The position numbers and the translations under genes were made by a program. From NCBI RefSeq assembly GCF_005871085.1, contig NZ_VAUP01000015.1, positions 496,001 through 560,000 on the forward strand: DNA of 64,000 nt, written 5' to 3'. The notes under the pieces were generated by a model. That model did not search any database and was not told the origin of the DNA. It was given only the letters and a program-made list of their open reading frames with translations. This stretch comes from Xanthobacter autotrophicus. Its GTDB lineage: Bacteria > Pseudomonadota > Alphaproteobacteria > Rhizobiales > Xanthobacteraceae. Positions within the stretch are counted from its first letter, which is position 1; each line of letters opens with the position of its first letter. This document shows positions 38,682-47,088 of this stretch, in pieces.

Positions 38682-39016
38682 TGAGCAAGCTCCTCACCGT
38701 CGATCAGGCGGCCGCGCAGATCGGGGTCTGCCCCCGCACCCTGCTTGAGCTGACCCGCCGCGGGGAGATAGCGTACATCTCGGTCGGGCTGGGGAGGGTG
38801 CGCCAACGGCGCCTGTACCATCCGGACGACATCGCCGCATTTGTCGCCCGGCGCCGGAGCATTGACCAATGTCCGTCTACAAGCGCGGGGACAGCCCGTT
38901 CTACCATTACGACTTCCAGCTCAAAGGTCGTCGCTTTTTCGGCTCTACTGGCCGCGGAACGAAGCCAGAAGCTAAACAGTATGAGAAAGACCGACGAGAC
39001 GAAGCCAGGGCGCTGA
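38681..39016 (+). CDS. xis: Excisionase-like HTH protein
   Basis: A 111-residue protein; ATG at 38681 (a second ATG at 38678). Residues 1-65 form a MerR/excisionase winged helix-turn-helix: LLTVDQAAAQIGVCPRTLLE, then ISVGLGRVRQRRLYHPDDI. The last 45 residues (Ser/Thr-rich, STSAGTARSTITTSSSK) are encoded in a different frame over the start of the integrase, an overlap of 148 bp. Excisionases of Hyphomicrobiales phages often have such a tail, so the overlap is probably real. It bends DNA at the attachment sites and directs the integrase to excision. Confidence 0.75.
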   Translation: MSKLLTVDQAAAQIGVCPRTLLELTRRGEIAYISVGLGRVRQRRLYHPDDIAAFVARRRSIDQCPSTSAGTARSTITTSSSKVVAFSALLAAERSQKLNSMRKTDETKPGR

Positions 39017-40029
39017 TCGCGTCAGGGGTTACGCCGGGTGAAAACCTGACGCTGGATGATGCCGCCGGCCGGTTCTGGCTGGAGCGAGGGAAATATTACC
39101 GTGGACAGGCCGGCGTCACCTTCAAGCGCTCGCTGGAATGGCTGGTCCTGCATGCCGGGAACCGACGCCTGACGGACTTCGGAAACGCCCTTGTTGCAGA
39201 GCTTGTGGCAAAGCGTCGCGGACAACCGCCGCTCTTGCCGAAGAAGAATGCGCGCGCCAAGCGCCCGATCTCCAACGCCACCGTCAACCGAACCGTCACC
39301 GAGCCGCTGCGGCGCATCATGAACCGCGCGCGGGACGCGTGGGATGTCCCGGTTGGAAAGGTCGCGTGGGGAATGCACCTTCTGCCCGAACCCAAGGAAC
39401 GGGTGCGCGAGCTGCGCGAGCACGAAGAGACGGCCCTCAACCAGGCGATACGAGACGACTACCTCCCGGCCCTTGGATTCTTCGTCGTATCCGGATGCCG
39501 CCTGAAGGAGGTGGTGGCCCTGAAATGGAAGGATATCGATTGGGGAGCCCGCACCATCTCGATCATGGGCAAGGGCGACAAGCCGGACGTGATCCCGCTC
39601 ACATCCGAGCTACGCAGCATCCTGTGGCCCCTCAGCGGGCACCACCCCGAACACGTTTTTACCTACGTCGCCCAGAGGTCGCGAACGATCCAGAAGACGC
39701 ACCGCATGATCGAGAAGGGCAAGCGCTACCCGATCACCTATGAGGGGTTGAAAACCACATGGCGCCGCCAGGGCGCTCCGGCCGTCGATGACTTCCGCCT
39801 GCATGACACCCGCCACACCGCGGCCACCCGCCTGCTGCGCGAGGGCGGCAACCTCAAACTGGTCCAGCGCCTGCTCCGCCACGAGGACATCGCCACAACG
39901 GCCAAGTACGCCCACGCCCAGGACGAGGACCTGCGCGCCGCCATGGAGGCCGTGTCAAAGTCCCGAGTAAATCACCGAGATGATGCCGACGACGCGGAAA
40001 ATGTGAAGGGGAAGCAGCGACTTAAGTGA
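38869..40029 (+). CDS. int: Prophage tyrosine integrase
   Basis: A 386-residue tyrosine recombinase. N-terminal arm-binding domain begins YHYDFQLKGRRFFGSTG; a SAM-like core domain follows (YYRGQAGVTFKRSLEWLV); the catalytic domain shows Arg in VVSGCRLKEVVALKW (about 209), HDTRHTAATRLL (His/Arg about 313-317), RHEDIATTAKYAHAQ (His about 338 and the nucleophile Tyr about 347). It integrates and excises the phage at the tRNA-Pro site 11 bp downstream. The gene start overlaps the excisionase frame by 148 bp. Confidence 0.93.
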   Translation: MSVYKRGDSPFYHYDFQLKGRRFFGSTGRGTKPEAKQYEKDRRDEARALIASGVTPGENLTLDDAAGRFWLERGKYYRGQAGVTFKRSLEWLVLHAGNRRLTDFGNALVAELVAKRRGQPPLLPKKNARAKRPISNATVNRTVTEPLRRIMNRARDAWDVPVGKVAWGMHLLPEPKERVRELREHEETALNQAIRDDYLPALGFFVVSGCRLKEVVALKWKDIDWGARTISIMGKGDKPDVIPLTSELRSILWPLSGHHPEHVFTYVAQRSRTIQKTHRMIEKGKRYPITYEGLKTTWRRQGAPAVDDFRLHDTRHTAATRLLREGGNLKLVQRLLRHEDIATTAKYAHAQDEDLRAAMEAVSKSRVNHRDDADDAENVKGKQRLK

Positions 40030-40040
40030 TGCAGCGCACG

Positions 40041-40082
40041 TGCTCCCAAAGCAGATGCGCTACCAGGCTGCGCTATGCTCCG
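40041..40082 (-). tRNA. tRNA-Pro(TGG) 5' fragment, prophage attachment junction
   Basis: Reading on the minus strand from 40082, the 42 nt give the acceptor arm start CGGAGC, the D-arm (GCGCAGCCTGGTAGCGC) and the anticodon arm up to TTTGGGAGCA, matching tRNA-Pro with anticodon TGG. From 40040 onward the sequence no longer matches; the 3' half (variable loop, T-arm, CCA) is missing. The identity ends at the anticodon stem-loop, a typical crossover site of tyrosine integrases. The other half, or an intact copy, should lie at the far left end of the prophage. Confidence 0.8.
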
Positions 40083-40285
40083 ACGGCGTTGTCGCCTGCG
40101 CTGTTCGTATCGTTTCGGCGCGGACGACGCAAGGTTGCCCAAGCGGACGAACCCTGCTCGCGGCGCGTCCCGCTTGATTTCCGCAGCTGGCGCGCCGAAA
40201 GCTGAGGCACCGCCGGTCTCTCTCCTTTTCGGGGCGCGCCGACCGATTTGAACGATTGTGTTTGCTCTTCAACGGGGATTTTCAG

Positions 40286-40570
40286 ATGGCGTCCGATGCC
40301 GAGCTGACCGAGTGGCTGAGCTCGATGATCAAGGCGCTGGGTACCGCCCAGGCCCATACTATGGTGCAGCATTTCATTCTGCGGGACATCGTGATCCAGA
40401 TCGCCGGCCAGCAGGACCGACCGGAAGCGTTCGTCGCCTCCATGTTCGAGCGGGTGAGCATGCTGGTTGACCAGTGCGAACTTGCCGGCAAGCCGGAGAT
40501 CGAGGCCGAGATGCGCTGGTACTCCGAATCCTTCTTCACCGCCGCCGGCAAGGCGGTGGCGCAGCCGTAA
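40286..40570 (+). CDS. Small conserved host protein, unknown function
   Basis: A 94-residue helical protein (MASDAELTEWLSSMIKALG start) with CGGGGA upstream of the ATG at 40286. It holds LRDIVIQIAGQQDRPEAFV and MLVDQCELAGKPEIEAEMRW, a pattern common in small alphaproteobacterial hypothetical proteins. It is the first gene to the right of the prophage junction and ends just before a bidirectional terminator. Function unknown. Confidence 0.7.
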   Translation: MASDAELTEWLSSMIKALGTAQAHTMVQHFILRDIVIQIAGQQDRPEAFVASMFERVSMLVDQCELAGKPEIEAEMRWYSESFFTAAGKAVAQP

Positions 40571-40595
40571 CCCAGGATCCATCCTTAAACCGGGA

Positions 40596-40625
40596 ACCCG
40601 GCCGGCGCCCCCCTGCCGGCCGGGT
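40596..40625. terminator. Bidirectional terminator between convergent genes
   Basis: ACCCGGCCGGC and GCCGGCCGGGT form a perfect 11-bp stem with an 8-nt loop between the stops at 40570 (+) and 40631 (-). A short T-run follows on the plus side (CGTTT). Confidence 0.75.
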
Positions 40626-40630
40626 CGCGT

Positions 40631-41467
40631 TTACTTGTGGAGCAGGGCGGTCTGCGTCGGCGGGGGATTCCACAGCGGTACGATGACGCGACCCCAGACC
40701 CGGGTGTCGTTACCACCATAATTCTGCTGGTAGACGTCGGTGGTGAGATAAGCCTGCGCGATCACCGGCCCGAAGTCGTAGCCGACAAGGCCGCCGACCG
40801 CGAACTGGCTCTGCTTCTGGTAGAAGGCGGTCGGATTATTGAGATCCGTCGAGTAATAGGCCACCGGCCCGATCTCGAACTTGCCGAACTTCTTGGTGGC
40901 GGTGAGATCCACGTTCAGGAAGTTGGGATTGATGGTGTCGGTCACGCCCTGCGCCTGGATGCCCCAGATGGCATTGGCGGTGAGATTCCAGCCGTCCGCC
41001 GTATAGCTCACGGCGAAGCGTTGGTTGAAAGAGGTGGAATCGAAGGCCACCCCGGTGTTCACACCCAGATAGAACCCGGCCAGATAGCTGAAGCCGAACC
41101 CGTTTCCAAGATCCCAGGCGATCTGGCCGGCAAAGAAGGGATTGTAGAAGCCGGACGTCGATGGCCCGTTGTCGACGTTCACCTCGATCATCGGCAAGGC
41201 GGTGAGCAACTGGACGCGCCCGCCGAACAGGAAGACCGGCGTCGCCCAGGCCAGAACCGGGATGGTCACACCCACGCAGGTGGACTCCGGAGAGGTGTTA
41301 CGGCACCCCCAATCGGCCGTATTCACGAAATAGGCGCCCTCTGGAAGGGGGGCACCGACTGCGAGACCGACCGTTTCACCAGGCTGAGTAACCGATCCCG
41401 CATGCGCGGGCACGAGTGCGGCAAGGGACAACAGTCCTGCTGCCGCCATTCTTGCGAATGTCGTCAT
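40631..41467 (-). CDS. MetA/SphA-like outer membrane transporter protein
   Basis: A 278-residue protein with an N-terminal signal peptide (ARMAAAGLLSLAALVPAHAG). The mature part is strand-rich with aromatic-ended strands: VFLFGGRVQLLTALPMIEVN, WDLGNGFGFSYLAGFYLGVN, FAVSYTADGWNLTANAIWG, IAQAYLTTDVYQQNYGG, the outline of a small outer-membrane beta barrel. Such MetA-pathway-of-phenol-degradation (SphA) proteins are linked to uptake of aromatic or other hydrophobic compounds, though transport has rarely been shown. The C-terminal end is not a classical aromatic-terminal barrel signal. It is a monocistronic gene on the minus strand. Confidence 0.75.
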   Translation of the reverse strand: MTTFARMAAAGLLSLAALVPAHAGSVTQPGETVGLAVGAPLPEGAYFVNTADWGCRNTSPESTCVGVTIPVLAWATPVFLFGGRVQLLTALPMIEVNVDNGPSTSGFYNPFFAGQIAWDLGNGFGFSYLAGFYLGVNTGVAFDSTSFNQRFAVSYTADGWNLTANAIWGIQAQGVTDTINPNFLNVDLTATKKFGKFEIGPVAYYSTDLNNPTAFYQKQSQFAVGGLVGYDFGPVIAQAYLTTDVYQQNYGGNDTRVWGRVIVPLWNPPPTQTALLHK

Positions 41468-42068
41468 GTTTTCCTCCGAAAGGCGTGAGCCCTTCTCCGG
41501 GTCCCACCGGTGGGCTCTTCGCTGGCGCTTCCTCAGGCGCTTTTGCGCCGGACTCTTATCGTCCGAAGGAGGGTCGAGCCCCCTTGCGGCTGCTGCAGCG
41601 GACCGCCCGCAATGAAGCGGACGCGACTTTGCTTCTGCACCCCGGATGACAACCGGAGAGCACGCGCTTGCGGCGGGGAATGCTGCGGCAGCGTGTCACG
41701 ACCTTGGCGGCGCGGGGTTCACCCGCTCAATGCCGCCCGAGACCTTCGAGGATATCCGGCCATCCCGGCACCGGGTCCTTGAAGCCGAAGCAAGAATCTA
41801 CATAGCTCACAATTTGGGCATCAGCCACAGGGTTCACGTTCGCGAGAGTGTCATCCCGATTAAAAACCACGCACTGTTGCGGAACCATCACAATAACCTT
41901 ACGGCAGCAGGGACGGGCGCGTGCATGGGCTGGCGACAGGCTGCCGGGGGAGTGGACTTCTCCATCAACCGGACGGAAGCTGCTGAAACTGGCTCCAGAT
42001 TCCTTCCGCGTGCGAGCCGGGATCGCTCACGTCTCCCGTTTTCACCAACTTACGCGGCACGGTTCCCC
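41468..42068. other. Gap of 600 bp without a supported gene
   Basis: Between the MetA-like start and the gene at 42069. It carries the promoter region of both divergent genes. An open frame continues upstream of 42069 to 41646, but its translation is irregular, so the inner ATG was used. A hairpin-like CCCACCGGTGGG lies at 41505-41515. Confidence 0.5.
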
Positions 42069-42905
42069 ATGCAGGACATCCATTATCGGGAATACAAAAT
42101 CCTCCTGCGACCCGAGCAGTTCTACGCGCCGAAAAGGTTCGAGGACTATTGGAACGAGGTGAAGAACGTCGCGAAGAAGCATGGCGTTGGCGTCAAGACC
42201 AATGAGAACGCATTTCAACGCATGGTGCGCGAAGTCCTCTTCTACGACACGCCCAATTACGACCTCTACAAAAACTCGTTCATCCTGCGCAAGCGCACCT
42301 TCTACGACGACGGCTGGCCGCGCCCGGAACATGAGCTTGCCGTCAAATACCGCAGCCCCGACCGTGACACCTGCACGACCGTGGACATGGTGCCGCGAAT
42401 CGTCGGCCAGGTAGAGGTGAAGTTCAAGGAGGAGATCCTGCCGCTCAAGGACGGGCTCGGCGGCATGCGCTCGCTTTATTCCCACAATTGCATCGTGATC
42501 TCGCCGGGCGTGGTCCTCAACCAGGGGCTGAGGGACATCATCACCGTGTTCCCGGTCATGGCCCGGGCGGACGTGGACGGCGACACCAAGATCGATCTCG
42601 TGAACAACATGGCGGTGGAAGAGATCCAGGTAGACCCTGGCCACTTCGATTTCGGCCACGGCTTCGACGCCAAGGCCACCATCGCCATCTGGCGTAACCG
42701 CGCCTCGGAAACCTCGCTGGTGGGCGAGTTCGCCTTCCAGGCGAAGTTCCAGCACTACGACGAGGTCCACCAGAAGGCCAAGCGGCTGTCCGAGGACTTT
42801 TTCCGCGACGTGCAAACGCTCGCACCGGAATGGGTCCAGCTCGGCACCACCAAGACCGCCATGGTCTACGGCATCGGCGCAAAGCAGGTCGCGCACAGCG
42901 AATGA
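42069..42905 (+). CDS. Conserved protein, possible CYTH-like domain
   Basis: A 278-residue protein beginning MQDIHYREYKILLRPEQFYA. It shows repeated E/K-x-K strand motifs: REYKILL, HELAVKYRSPDRD, VEVKFKEEILPL, and DTKIDLVNNMAVEEIQVDP, the arrangement of the charged tunnel in CYTH/triphosphate tunnel enzymes (ExExK) though without the exact motif. The middle is loop-rich, the end is helical (DEVHQKAKRLSEDFFRDVQ). CYTH enzymes hydrolyse inorganic or nucleoside triphosphates; a VTC-like role is an alternative. I treat the domain call as tentative. No operon partner is apparent. Confidence 0.55.
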   Translation: MQDIHYREYKILLRPEQFYAPKRFEDYWNEVKNVAKKHGVGVKTNENAFQRMVREVLFYDTPNYDLYKNSFILRKRTFYDDGWPRPEHELAVKYRSPDRDTCTTVDMVPRIVGQVEVKFKEEILPLKDGLGGMRSLYSHNCIVISPGVVLNQGLRDIITVFPVMARADVDGDTKIDLVNNMAVEEIQVDPGHFDFGHGFDAKATIAIWRNRASETSLVGEFAFQAKFQHYDEVHQKAKRLSEDFFRDVQTLAPEWVQLGTTKTAMVYGIGAKQVAHSE

Positions 42906-42984
42906 CCCTGGGCAGGGGCGCCTGACACGCCCCTGCCGGCCCGACCTCCCTGCCCTCGCCCTGCCGCATCGCGCCGGAGCCGCC

Positions 42985-43611
42985 ATGAGCGCACCACAGC
43001 CATCCCTCTCACCCGAAGCCGCGCCGCCGGCCGCACCCGGCGCCGCGCGGGTTTCCATCTCCGAGATTTTTCTGACCTTCCTCGTCATCGGCGCCACCAG
43101 CTTCGGCGGTGGCGTGGTCGCCTATCTGCGCAACGCCCTCGTGATTTCCAAAGGCTGGCTCGACGAGGAGCAGTTCATGACCGCCCTCGAAATCTCCCAG
43201 GCCCTGCCCGGCCTCAACGCCACCAACATGAGCGTCATCGTCGGCGACCGGTTGCGCGGCCCCGTTGGCGCCATCGCCGGCTTCCTGGGCATGACCCTAC
43301 CTGGGGGCCTCCTGGTGTTCGCGCTCGGCGTCTTCTACGCCTCCAATCACGGCAACCCGGCCATGCACAGCGTGCTGGCCGGCATCGGAGCGGCGTCCGT
43401 CGGGCTGCTCGCCGCGGTGACCCTGCAAATCGGTCACAAGCAGCTGGAGCACTTCACTGAACTCGCGCTGGTGGTGATCACCGTGGTGATGGTGAGCTTC
43501 CTGCACATCTCCCTACTGGCGGTGCTGCTGACCGTGCTGCCGCTCGCCCTGTTCATCTACCGGCCGCGCAGCGACGACCGTCCCAAGATCCCCGAGGAGG
43601 AAGCACCATGA
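42985..43611 (+). CDS. chrA: Chromate transporter, N-terminal half (CHR family)
   Basis: A 208-residue membrane protein of the short-chain CHR type. After a hydrophilic Pro/Ala N-terminus come FLTFLVIGATSFGGGVVAYL (CHR motif, FGGG) and FMTALEISQALPGLNATNMS (the ALPGLNATNM form of the CHR PGP motif), then hydrophobic helices (AIAGFLGMTLPGGLLVFALG, AGIGAASVGLLAAVTLQIGH, VVMVSFLHISLLAVLLTVLP). It overlaps the second half-gene by 4 bp. Together they export chromate or sulphate-like anions. Confidence 0.85.
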   Translation: MSAPQPSLSPEAAPPAAPGAARVSISEIFLTFLVIGATSFGGGVVAYLRNALVISKGWLDEEQFMTALEISQALPGLNATNMSVIVGDRLRGPVGAIAGFLGMTLPGGLLVFALGVFYASNHGNPAMHSVLAGIGAASVGLLAAVTLQIGHKQLEHFTELALVVITVVMVSFLHISLLAVLLTVLPLALFIYRPRSDDRPKIPEEEAP

Positions 43612-44141
43612 GCCAGTCCAATTCGGACCTGAGCCTGCTCGGCGTCTTCTCCCTGCTGTCGTTGCTGGCCATCGGCGGTGGCACGGCGGTGCTGCCGGAG
43701 ATGAAGCAGCTCACGGTGGAGGCTCACCATTGGATCACCGACGGCCAGTTCCGCGACATCTACGCCCTCGGCCAGGTGGCGCCGGGCCCGAACATGTTGA
43801 TGGTAATCGTCATCGGCTATCACGTGGCGGGAACACCGGGGGCGCTCATCGCCTTCGCCGGATTCTTCCTGCCGGCCTCCACCCTCGCCCTGGGCGCGTC
43901 CCGCCTGTGGAATCACTTCGAGGGGTCGCCTTGGCGGCTTGCCTTGCAGAATGCGCTGGCGCCCATCGTGGTGGGGCTCATGGCGGCGGGCATGATCGCC
44001 ATCGCCCGCACCGCCATAACCGGCACCGAGACGACGCTGCTGGCCATCGCGGTGTTCGCGCTCCTGTATTTCGGGCCGAAGATCAACCCGGCGCTGCTTA
44101 TCCTCGCCGGCGGGGCAGTGGGCTATCTGACGCTGTCTTAG
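43608..44141 (+). CDS. Chromate transporter, C-terminal half (CHR family)
   Basis: A 177-residue membrane protein, the second partner of the two-gene chromate transporter. Characteristic residues are LLSLLAIGGGTAVLPEMKQL (GGG...P) and FRDIYALGQVAPGPNMLMVI (the QVAPGP motif), followed by hydrophobic helices (TPGALIAFAGFFLPASTLAL, IVVGLMAAGMIAIARTAITG, LLIAVFALLYFGPKINP). The two half-size genes pair to form the exporter. The stop codon lies in the first arm of the repeat at 44139-44243. Confidence 0.88.
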   Translation: MSQSNSDLSLLGVFSLLSLLAIGGGTAVLPEMKQLTVEAHHWITDGQFRDIYALGQVAPGPNMLMVIVIGYHVAGTPGALIAFAGFFLPASTLALGASRLWNHFEGSPWRLALQNALAPIVVGLMAAGMIAIARTAITGTETTLLAIAVFALLYFGPKINPALLILAGGAVGYLTLS

Positions 44142-44243
44142 AGCGTTTTCCAGCGAAGTGAGTACCGGTTCGCGTGAAGAAAACACGTGAACACAAAGCT
44201 CTAGAGCAACTTCCGTGAGCTCGGGCGAGCGGAAAACGCTCTA
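44139..44243. repeat. Intergenic palindromic repeat unit
   Basis: TAGAGCGTTTTCC (44139-44151) and GGAAAACGCTCTA (44231-44243) form a perfect 13-bp inverted repeat bracketing 79 bp. The internal part starts GCGAAGTGAGTACCGGTTCG, a sequence I associate with a widespread repeat of Hyphomicrobiales such as Xanthobacteraceae. It may act as a terminator between the convergent chrA and DUF192 genes. A RIME/REP-like non-autonomous element is possible. Confidence 0.65.
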
Positions 44244-44273
44244 GGCTCCCCGCCAGCAGGCGGCGCGCGCCAC

Positions 44274-44819
44274 CTATTTTCCGGAAAAGACCGGATGCGC
44301 CACCCGGTCGCCGGCCTTGATGCCGAGCTTGCGGGCCTGGCCGCCTGCGATCTCCAGCACCGCCCGCACCGGCTCGCCGGAGGAGATGGTCTCGGTGGAG
44401 AGCGGAGTGGTCATGACGGCGATGCGGGCGATGCTCCCGTCCGCCCGGATGAACAGCATGTCGAGGGGGATGTAGGTGTTCTTCATCCACATGTAGACGG
44501 GCTGGTCCACCTTGAAATCGAACAGCATGCCCGCCCGCTCGCCCAGCGACTTGCGATACATGAGGCCGGTGGTGCGCTGCTCGTCGGTGCGGGCCACCTC
44601 CACCTCGAAGGTCACCACGCCCTTGGACGACGCGATCTCCAGCGCCTCGAGGCTCGCCGCCTGCGCCGCCGGGGCTGGCTCCGCCCACGCGGGTGCAAGG
44701 GGGGCAATGGACATGGCAAAGGCGAGCGCCAGAATCACTCTGCCAGCAATCCGTCGGCCCAAAAGGCGGCTCTCTCCCGGCGCGGGGCGCGCGCCTGTCT
44801 TCAAAATGGCGAATGGCAT
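44274..44819 (-). CDS. DUF192 protein with signal peptide
   Basis: A 181-residue protein starting MPFAILKTGARPAPGESRLL at 44819. Residues 20-45 are a hydrophobic signal (VILALAFAMSIAPLAPAWAE). The DUF192 domain (about 60-181) shows VARTDEQRTTGLMYRKSLGE, MWMKNTYIPLDMLFIRADG, RIAVMTTPLSTETISSGEPV and LEIAGGQARKLGIKAGDRV. DUF192 proteins are small, often periplasmic beta-sandwich proteins of unknown function. It starts 2 bp after the cold-shock gene stop and is probably cotranscribed. Longer upstream frame rejected as a shadow. Confidence 0.8.
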   Translation of the reverse strand: MPFAILKTGARPAPGESRLLGRRIAGRVILALAFAMSIAPLAPAWAEPAPAAQAASLEALEIASSKGVVTFEVEVARTDEQRTTGLMYRKSLGERAGMLFDFKVDQPVYMWMKNTYIPLDMLFIRADGSIARIAVMTTPLSTETISSGEPVRAVLEIAGGQARKLGIKAGDRVAHPVFSGK

Positions 44820-44821
44820 GA

Positions 44822-45400
44822 TCAGGTGTTCCCGCTGGGACCGGTATCGGCCTTCACTTCGGCGGCCATGAGGCCCTTGTCGCCGTCGCCGTAGCGCACC
44901 ATCACCGTCTGGCCCGGTCGCAGCTCGGTGAGGCCGTGGCGGCGCAGCGTCTCCATGTGGACGAAGATGTCCGGCGTCCCCTCCCCCTGGGTGAGGAAGC
45001 CAAAACCGCGCAGGCGGTTGAACCATTTCACGGTGGCGGGCTCGAAGTCGCTTTTCGGCTCCACCATGGTGCGGGTGCGCGGCTGGGGCGGCGCGGTATG
45101 GATCGCGGTGCTCAGGTCGAGGGAGAGCACACGGGAAGCCTGTCGGCCCTTGGCCCGCTGCACCGCCTCGCAGACCACGCGGGCGCCTTCCATGGCGGTC
45201 TGGAACCCGTCGCGCCGCAGGCAGGTGACATGAACGAGCACGTCGGGGCCGCCGTCGTCCGGGACGATGAACCCGTAGCCCTTGGAGGCATCGAACCATT
45301 TGATGGAGCCGATGACCTCGACGAGCCCCTCGGGCTCCTCGTGTCCGTCCTCCGAAGAGCCGGCGGTCCGTGGCCCCAGCCCCAGTGCGTCAGACCCCAT
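44822..45400 (-). CDS. Double cold-shock-domain protein
   Basis: A 192-residue protein with two cold-shock domains. The first (about 25-95) has [20 protein letters not shown] and VLVHVTCL; the second (about 120-185) has [20 protein letters not shown] and [12 protein letters not shown]-x-KGFGF and V-FVH are the RNP motifs. Tandem CSD proteins are typical of alphaproteobacteria; they bind single-stranded RNA and melt secondary structure at low temperature or in stationary phase. The ATG at 45400 was chosen; a GTG lies 6 bp upstream. Confidence 0.9.
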   Translation of the reverse strand: MGSDALGLGPRTAGSSEDGHEEPEGLVEVIGSIKWFDASKGYGFIVPDDGGPDVLVHVTCLRRDGFQTAMEGARVVCEAVQRAKGRQASRVLSLDLSTAIHTAPPQPRTRTMVEPKSDFEPATVKWFNRLRGFGFLTQGEGTPDIFVHMETLRRHGLTELRPGQTVMVRYGDGDKGLMAAEVKADTGPSGNT

Positions 45401-45532
45401 GACCACCCCGACCTTACACGCGGCCGCGCACGCTTTGCCGCGCCGCTGTCAGGATAGCAACTCGCCAGGGCTTCGCCCACCCTCTTCACGCGCCTCTTCG
45501 CTCGCGGCATCGTTCCGCGAGAGCCTGCGGCG

Positions 45533-46303
45533 TCATGCGTCCTGCGCAAAGGGCGCGAGCAGGTCGCCAATCTCGGCCCGCACCACAAGATCGGCCATTT
45601 CGTCGAAATCCGTGGGCTCGCGGTTGAGGATCACCAGCCGTGCACCCTTCTTCTTGGCCTTCAGCGGAAATCCGGCCGCCGGAAACACCACCAGGGACGA
45701 GCCGATGACGATGAACAGGTCGCACTGCCGGGTCAGTTCGTCCGCCCGTGCCATCTCGGCCTCGGGCATGGCCTGGCCGAAGGAGACGGTGGCCGCCTTC
45801 ACGGGGCCGTCGCAGGCCGGGCAATCGGGGGCGGAGCCACCGGATGCTTCGAACCGCTCCTTCACCCACTCCAGCTCATAGCGCGTGCCGCACTCAAGGC
45901 AGGTGGCATAGGTCCCATTACCATGCAGTTCGATCAGAGCTGCATCGGGCACGCCGGAGGTCTGGTGCAGACCGTCGATGTTCTGGGTGATGATGCCTTT
46001 AAGCCGCCCGCGTCCGTGGAGCCACGCGAGCGCCCGGTGGCCACGGCCGGGACGGGCGGAGGCAAAGGCCTCCTCCATGGCGAACTTGCGCCGCCACGCC
46101 TCGTTCCGCGCCGCCTTGTGGGCGACGAAGACATCGAACGGGATCGGTTTGTTCTGGGCCCACAGCCCGCCCGGGGAACGGAAATCGGGAATGCCGCATT
46201 CTGTCGAGAGGCCGGCGCCGGTAAAGGCGACGGCGCAGGACGCCTGATCGAGAAGTTCGGTCAGGCGTGCCTGCGCACCCTTGAGATCGGTGTCAAAGAT
46301 CAT
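45533..46303 (-). CDS. cobB: SIR2-family NAD-dependent protein deacylase
   Basis: A 256-residue sirtuin. Motifs: [20 protein letters not shown] (NAD binding), [15 protein letters not shown] (Q-N-I-D and the catalytic region), IELHGNG, zinc ligands CLECG and CPACDG, then [24 protein letters not shown] (GSS) and [10 protein letters not shown]. It removes acyl groups from lysines using NAD and regulates central metabolism, acetyl-CoA synthetase being the classic target. The ATG at 46303 is used. It is divergent from the glyoxalase-type gene with 119 bp between. Confidence 0.93.
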   Translation of the reverse strand: MIFDTDLKGAQARLTELLDQASCAVAFTGAGLSTECGIPDFRSPGGLWAQNKPIPFDVFVAHKAARNEAWRRKFAMEEAFASARPGRGHRALAWLHGRGRLKGIITQNIDGLHQTSGVPDAALIELHGNGTYATCLECGTRYELEWVKERFEASGGSAPDCPACDGPVKAATVSFGQAMPEAEMARADELTRQCDLFIVIGSSLVVFPAAGFPLKAKKKGARLVILNREPTDFDEMADLVVRAEIGDLLAPFAQDA

Positions 46304-46422
46304 ACCTCAGCAGCGCCAGCACCGGCGCCCTCCACTTGCCCCAACGGCGCCGGCTTCACCGGCCGGCGGCGACCCTATCCCCATCCGGAGCGCCGCGCTC
46401 CCTCCAAACGACGAGAACGCCA

Positions 46423-46845
46423 ATGCGCTTTTTGCACACCATGGTCCGCGTGACCGACATCGACCAGTCGCTGGATTTCTTCTGCAACAAGCTGGGGCTG
46501 AAGGAGGTCCGCCGCAAGGAGGTGCCGCAGGGGCGTTATACCCTCGTCTTCCTCGCCGCTCCCGGCCAGGAGGACGTGGCGGAGATCGAACTGACCTACA
46601 ATTGGGATCCCGAACCCTATGGCGAGGGCCGCAATTTCGGCCATCTCGCCTTCGAGGTGGAGGACATCTACGCCACCTGCGAGCGCCTGCTGGCGGGCGG
46701 CGTCACCATCAACCGGCCCCCGCGCGACGGCTACATGGCCTTCGTCCGCTCGCCCGACAACGTCTCGGTGGAGCTGCTGCAGAAGGGTGGCCCCAAGCCT
46801 CCGGCCGAGCCCTGGGCCTCCATGGCCAACACCGGCAAGTGGTGA
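46423..46845 (+). CDS. gloA: Glyoxalase / VOC family protein
   Basis: A 140-residue protein starting [20 protein letters not shown] at 46423. It has the glyoxalase I pattern: H5 and the ligand E in [31 protein letters not shown] (second H), and [10 protein letters not shown] near the end with E. Lactoylglutathione lyase converts methylglyoxal-glutathione adducts to S-lactoylglutathione. Metal-binding residues (H/E, H/E) are present. Upstream frame to 46336 is rejected because the known N-terminus fits the inner ATG. Confidence 0.88.
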   Translation: MRFLHTMVRVTDIDQSLDFFCNKLGLKEVRRKEVPQGRYTLVFLAAPGQEDVAEIELTYNWDPEPYGEGRNFGHLAFEVEDIYATCERLLAGGVTINRPPRDGYMAFVRSPDNVSVELLQKGGPKPPAEPWASMANTGKW

Positions 46846-46944
46846 GCTGAAGCCGCGCGAGAACGAGCGGCCCCGTTTGGGCAGACTTTGGCGCCGCTTG
46901 CCGATGCCGCCGGAAGTCGGCTTTGGAAATCTCCCATGCGACCC

Positions 46945-46973
46945 TTGCGGACGCATGGGCCTCCCCCTATAAG
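46945..46973 (+). promoter_or_regulatory. Promoter for tRNA-Glu
   Basis: TTGCGG (46945-46950) and TATAAG (46968-46973) are spaced by 17 bp and lie 40 bp upstream of the tRNA start, the expected distance of a sigma-70-type tRNA promoter in this group. Confidence 0.6.
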
Positions 46974-47013
46974 GACGCGCACTTCGGATCGCTCCTGTGA
47001 ACCGAAGCGACGC

Positions 47014-47088
47014 GCGCCCTTCGTCTATCGGTTAGGACGCCACCCTTTCACGGTGGAGAGAGGGGTTCGACTCCCCTAGGGCGCGCCA
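47014..47088 (+). tRNA. tRNA-Glu(TTC)
   Basis: 75 nt with a 7-bp acceptor stem (GCGCCCT with AGGGCGC), D-arm, anticodon arm CCACCCTTTCACGGTGG with TTC, T-arm AGGGGTTCGACTCCCCT and encoded CCA (47086-47088). The tRNA is intact. The recombinase gene of the following element reads into it on the other strand, so the 3' part is the attachment site. Confidence 0.97.

Larger units (their letters stand above)
1..40082. mobile_element. Prophage, siphovirus type (left end outside window)
   Basis: A continuous set of phage genes runs from the window start to the integrase at 38869-40029 and ends in a broken tRNA-Pro at 40041-40082. The order terminase, portal, minor head protein, protease, capsid, connector, tail tube, chaperone and tape measure on the minus strand is the standard order of HK97-like siphoviruses. 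Lysis and tail-tip genes are not in view, so at least another 15-20 kb is expected to the left (inference). Nothing essential in the visible part looks broken. Confidence 0.95.
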
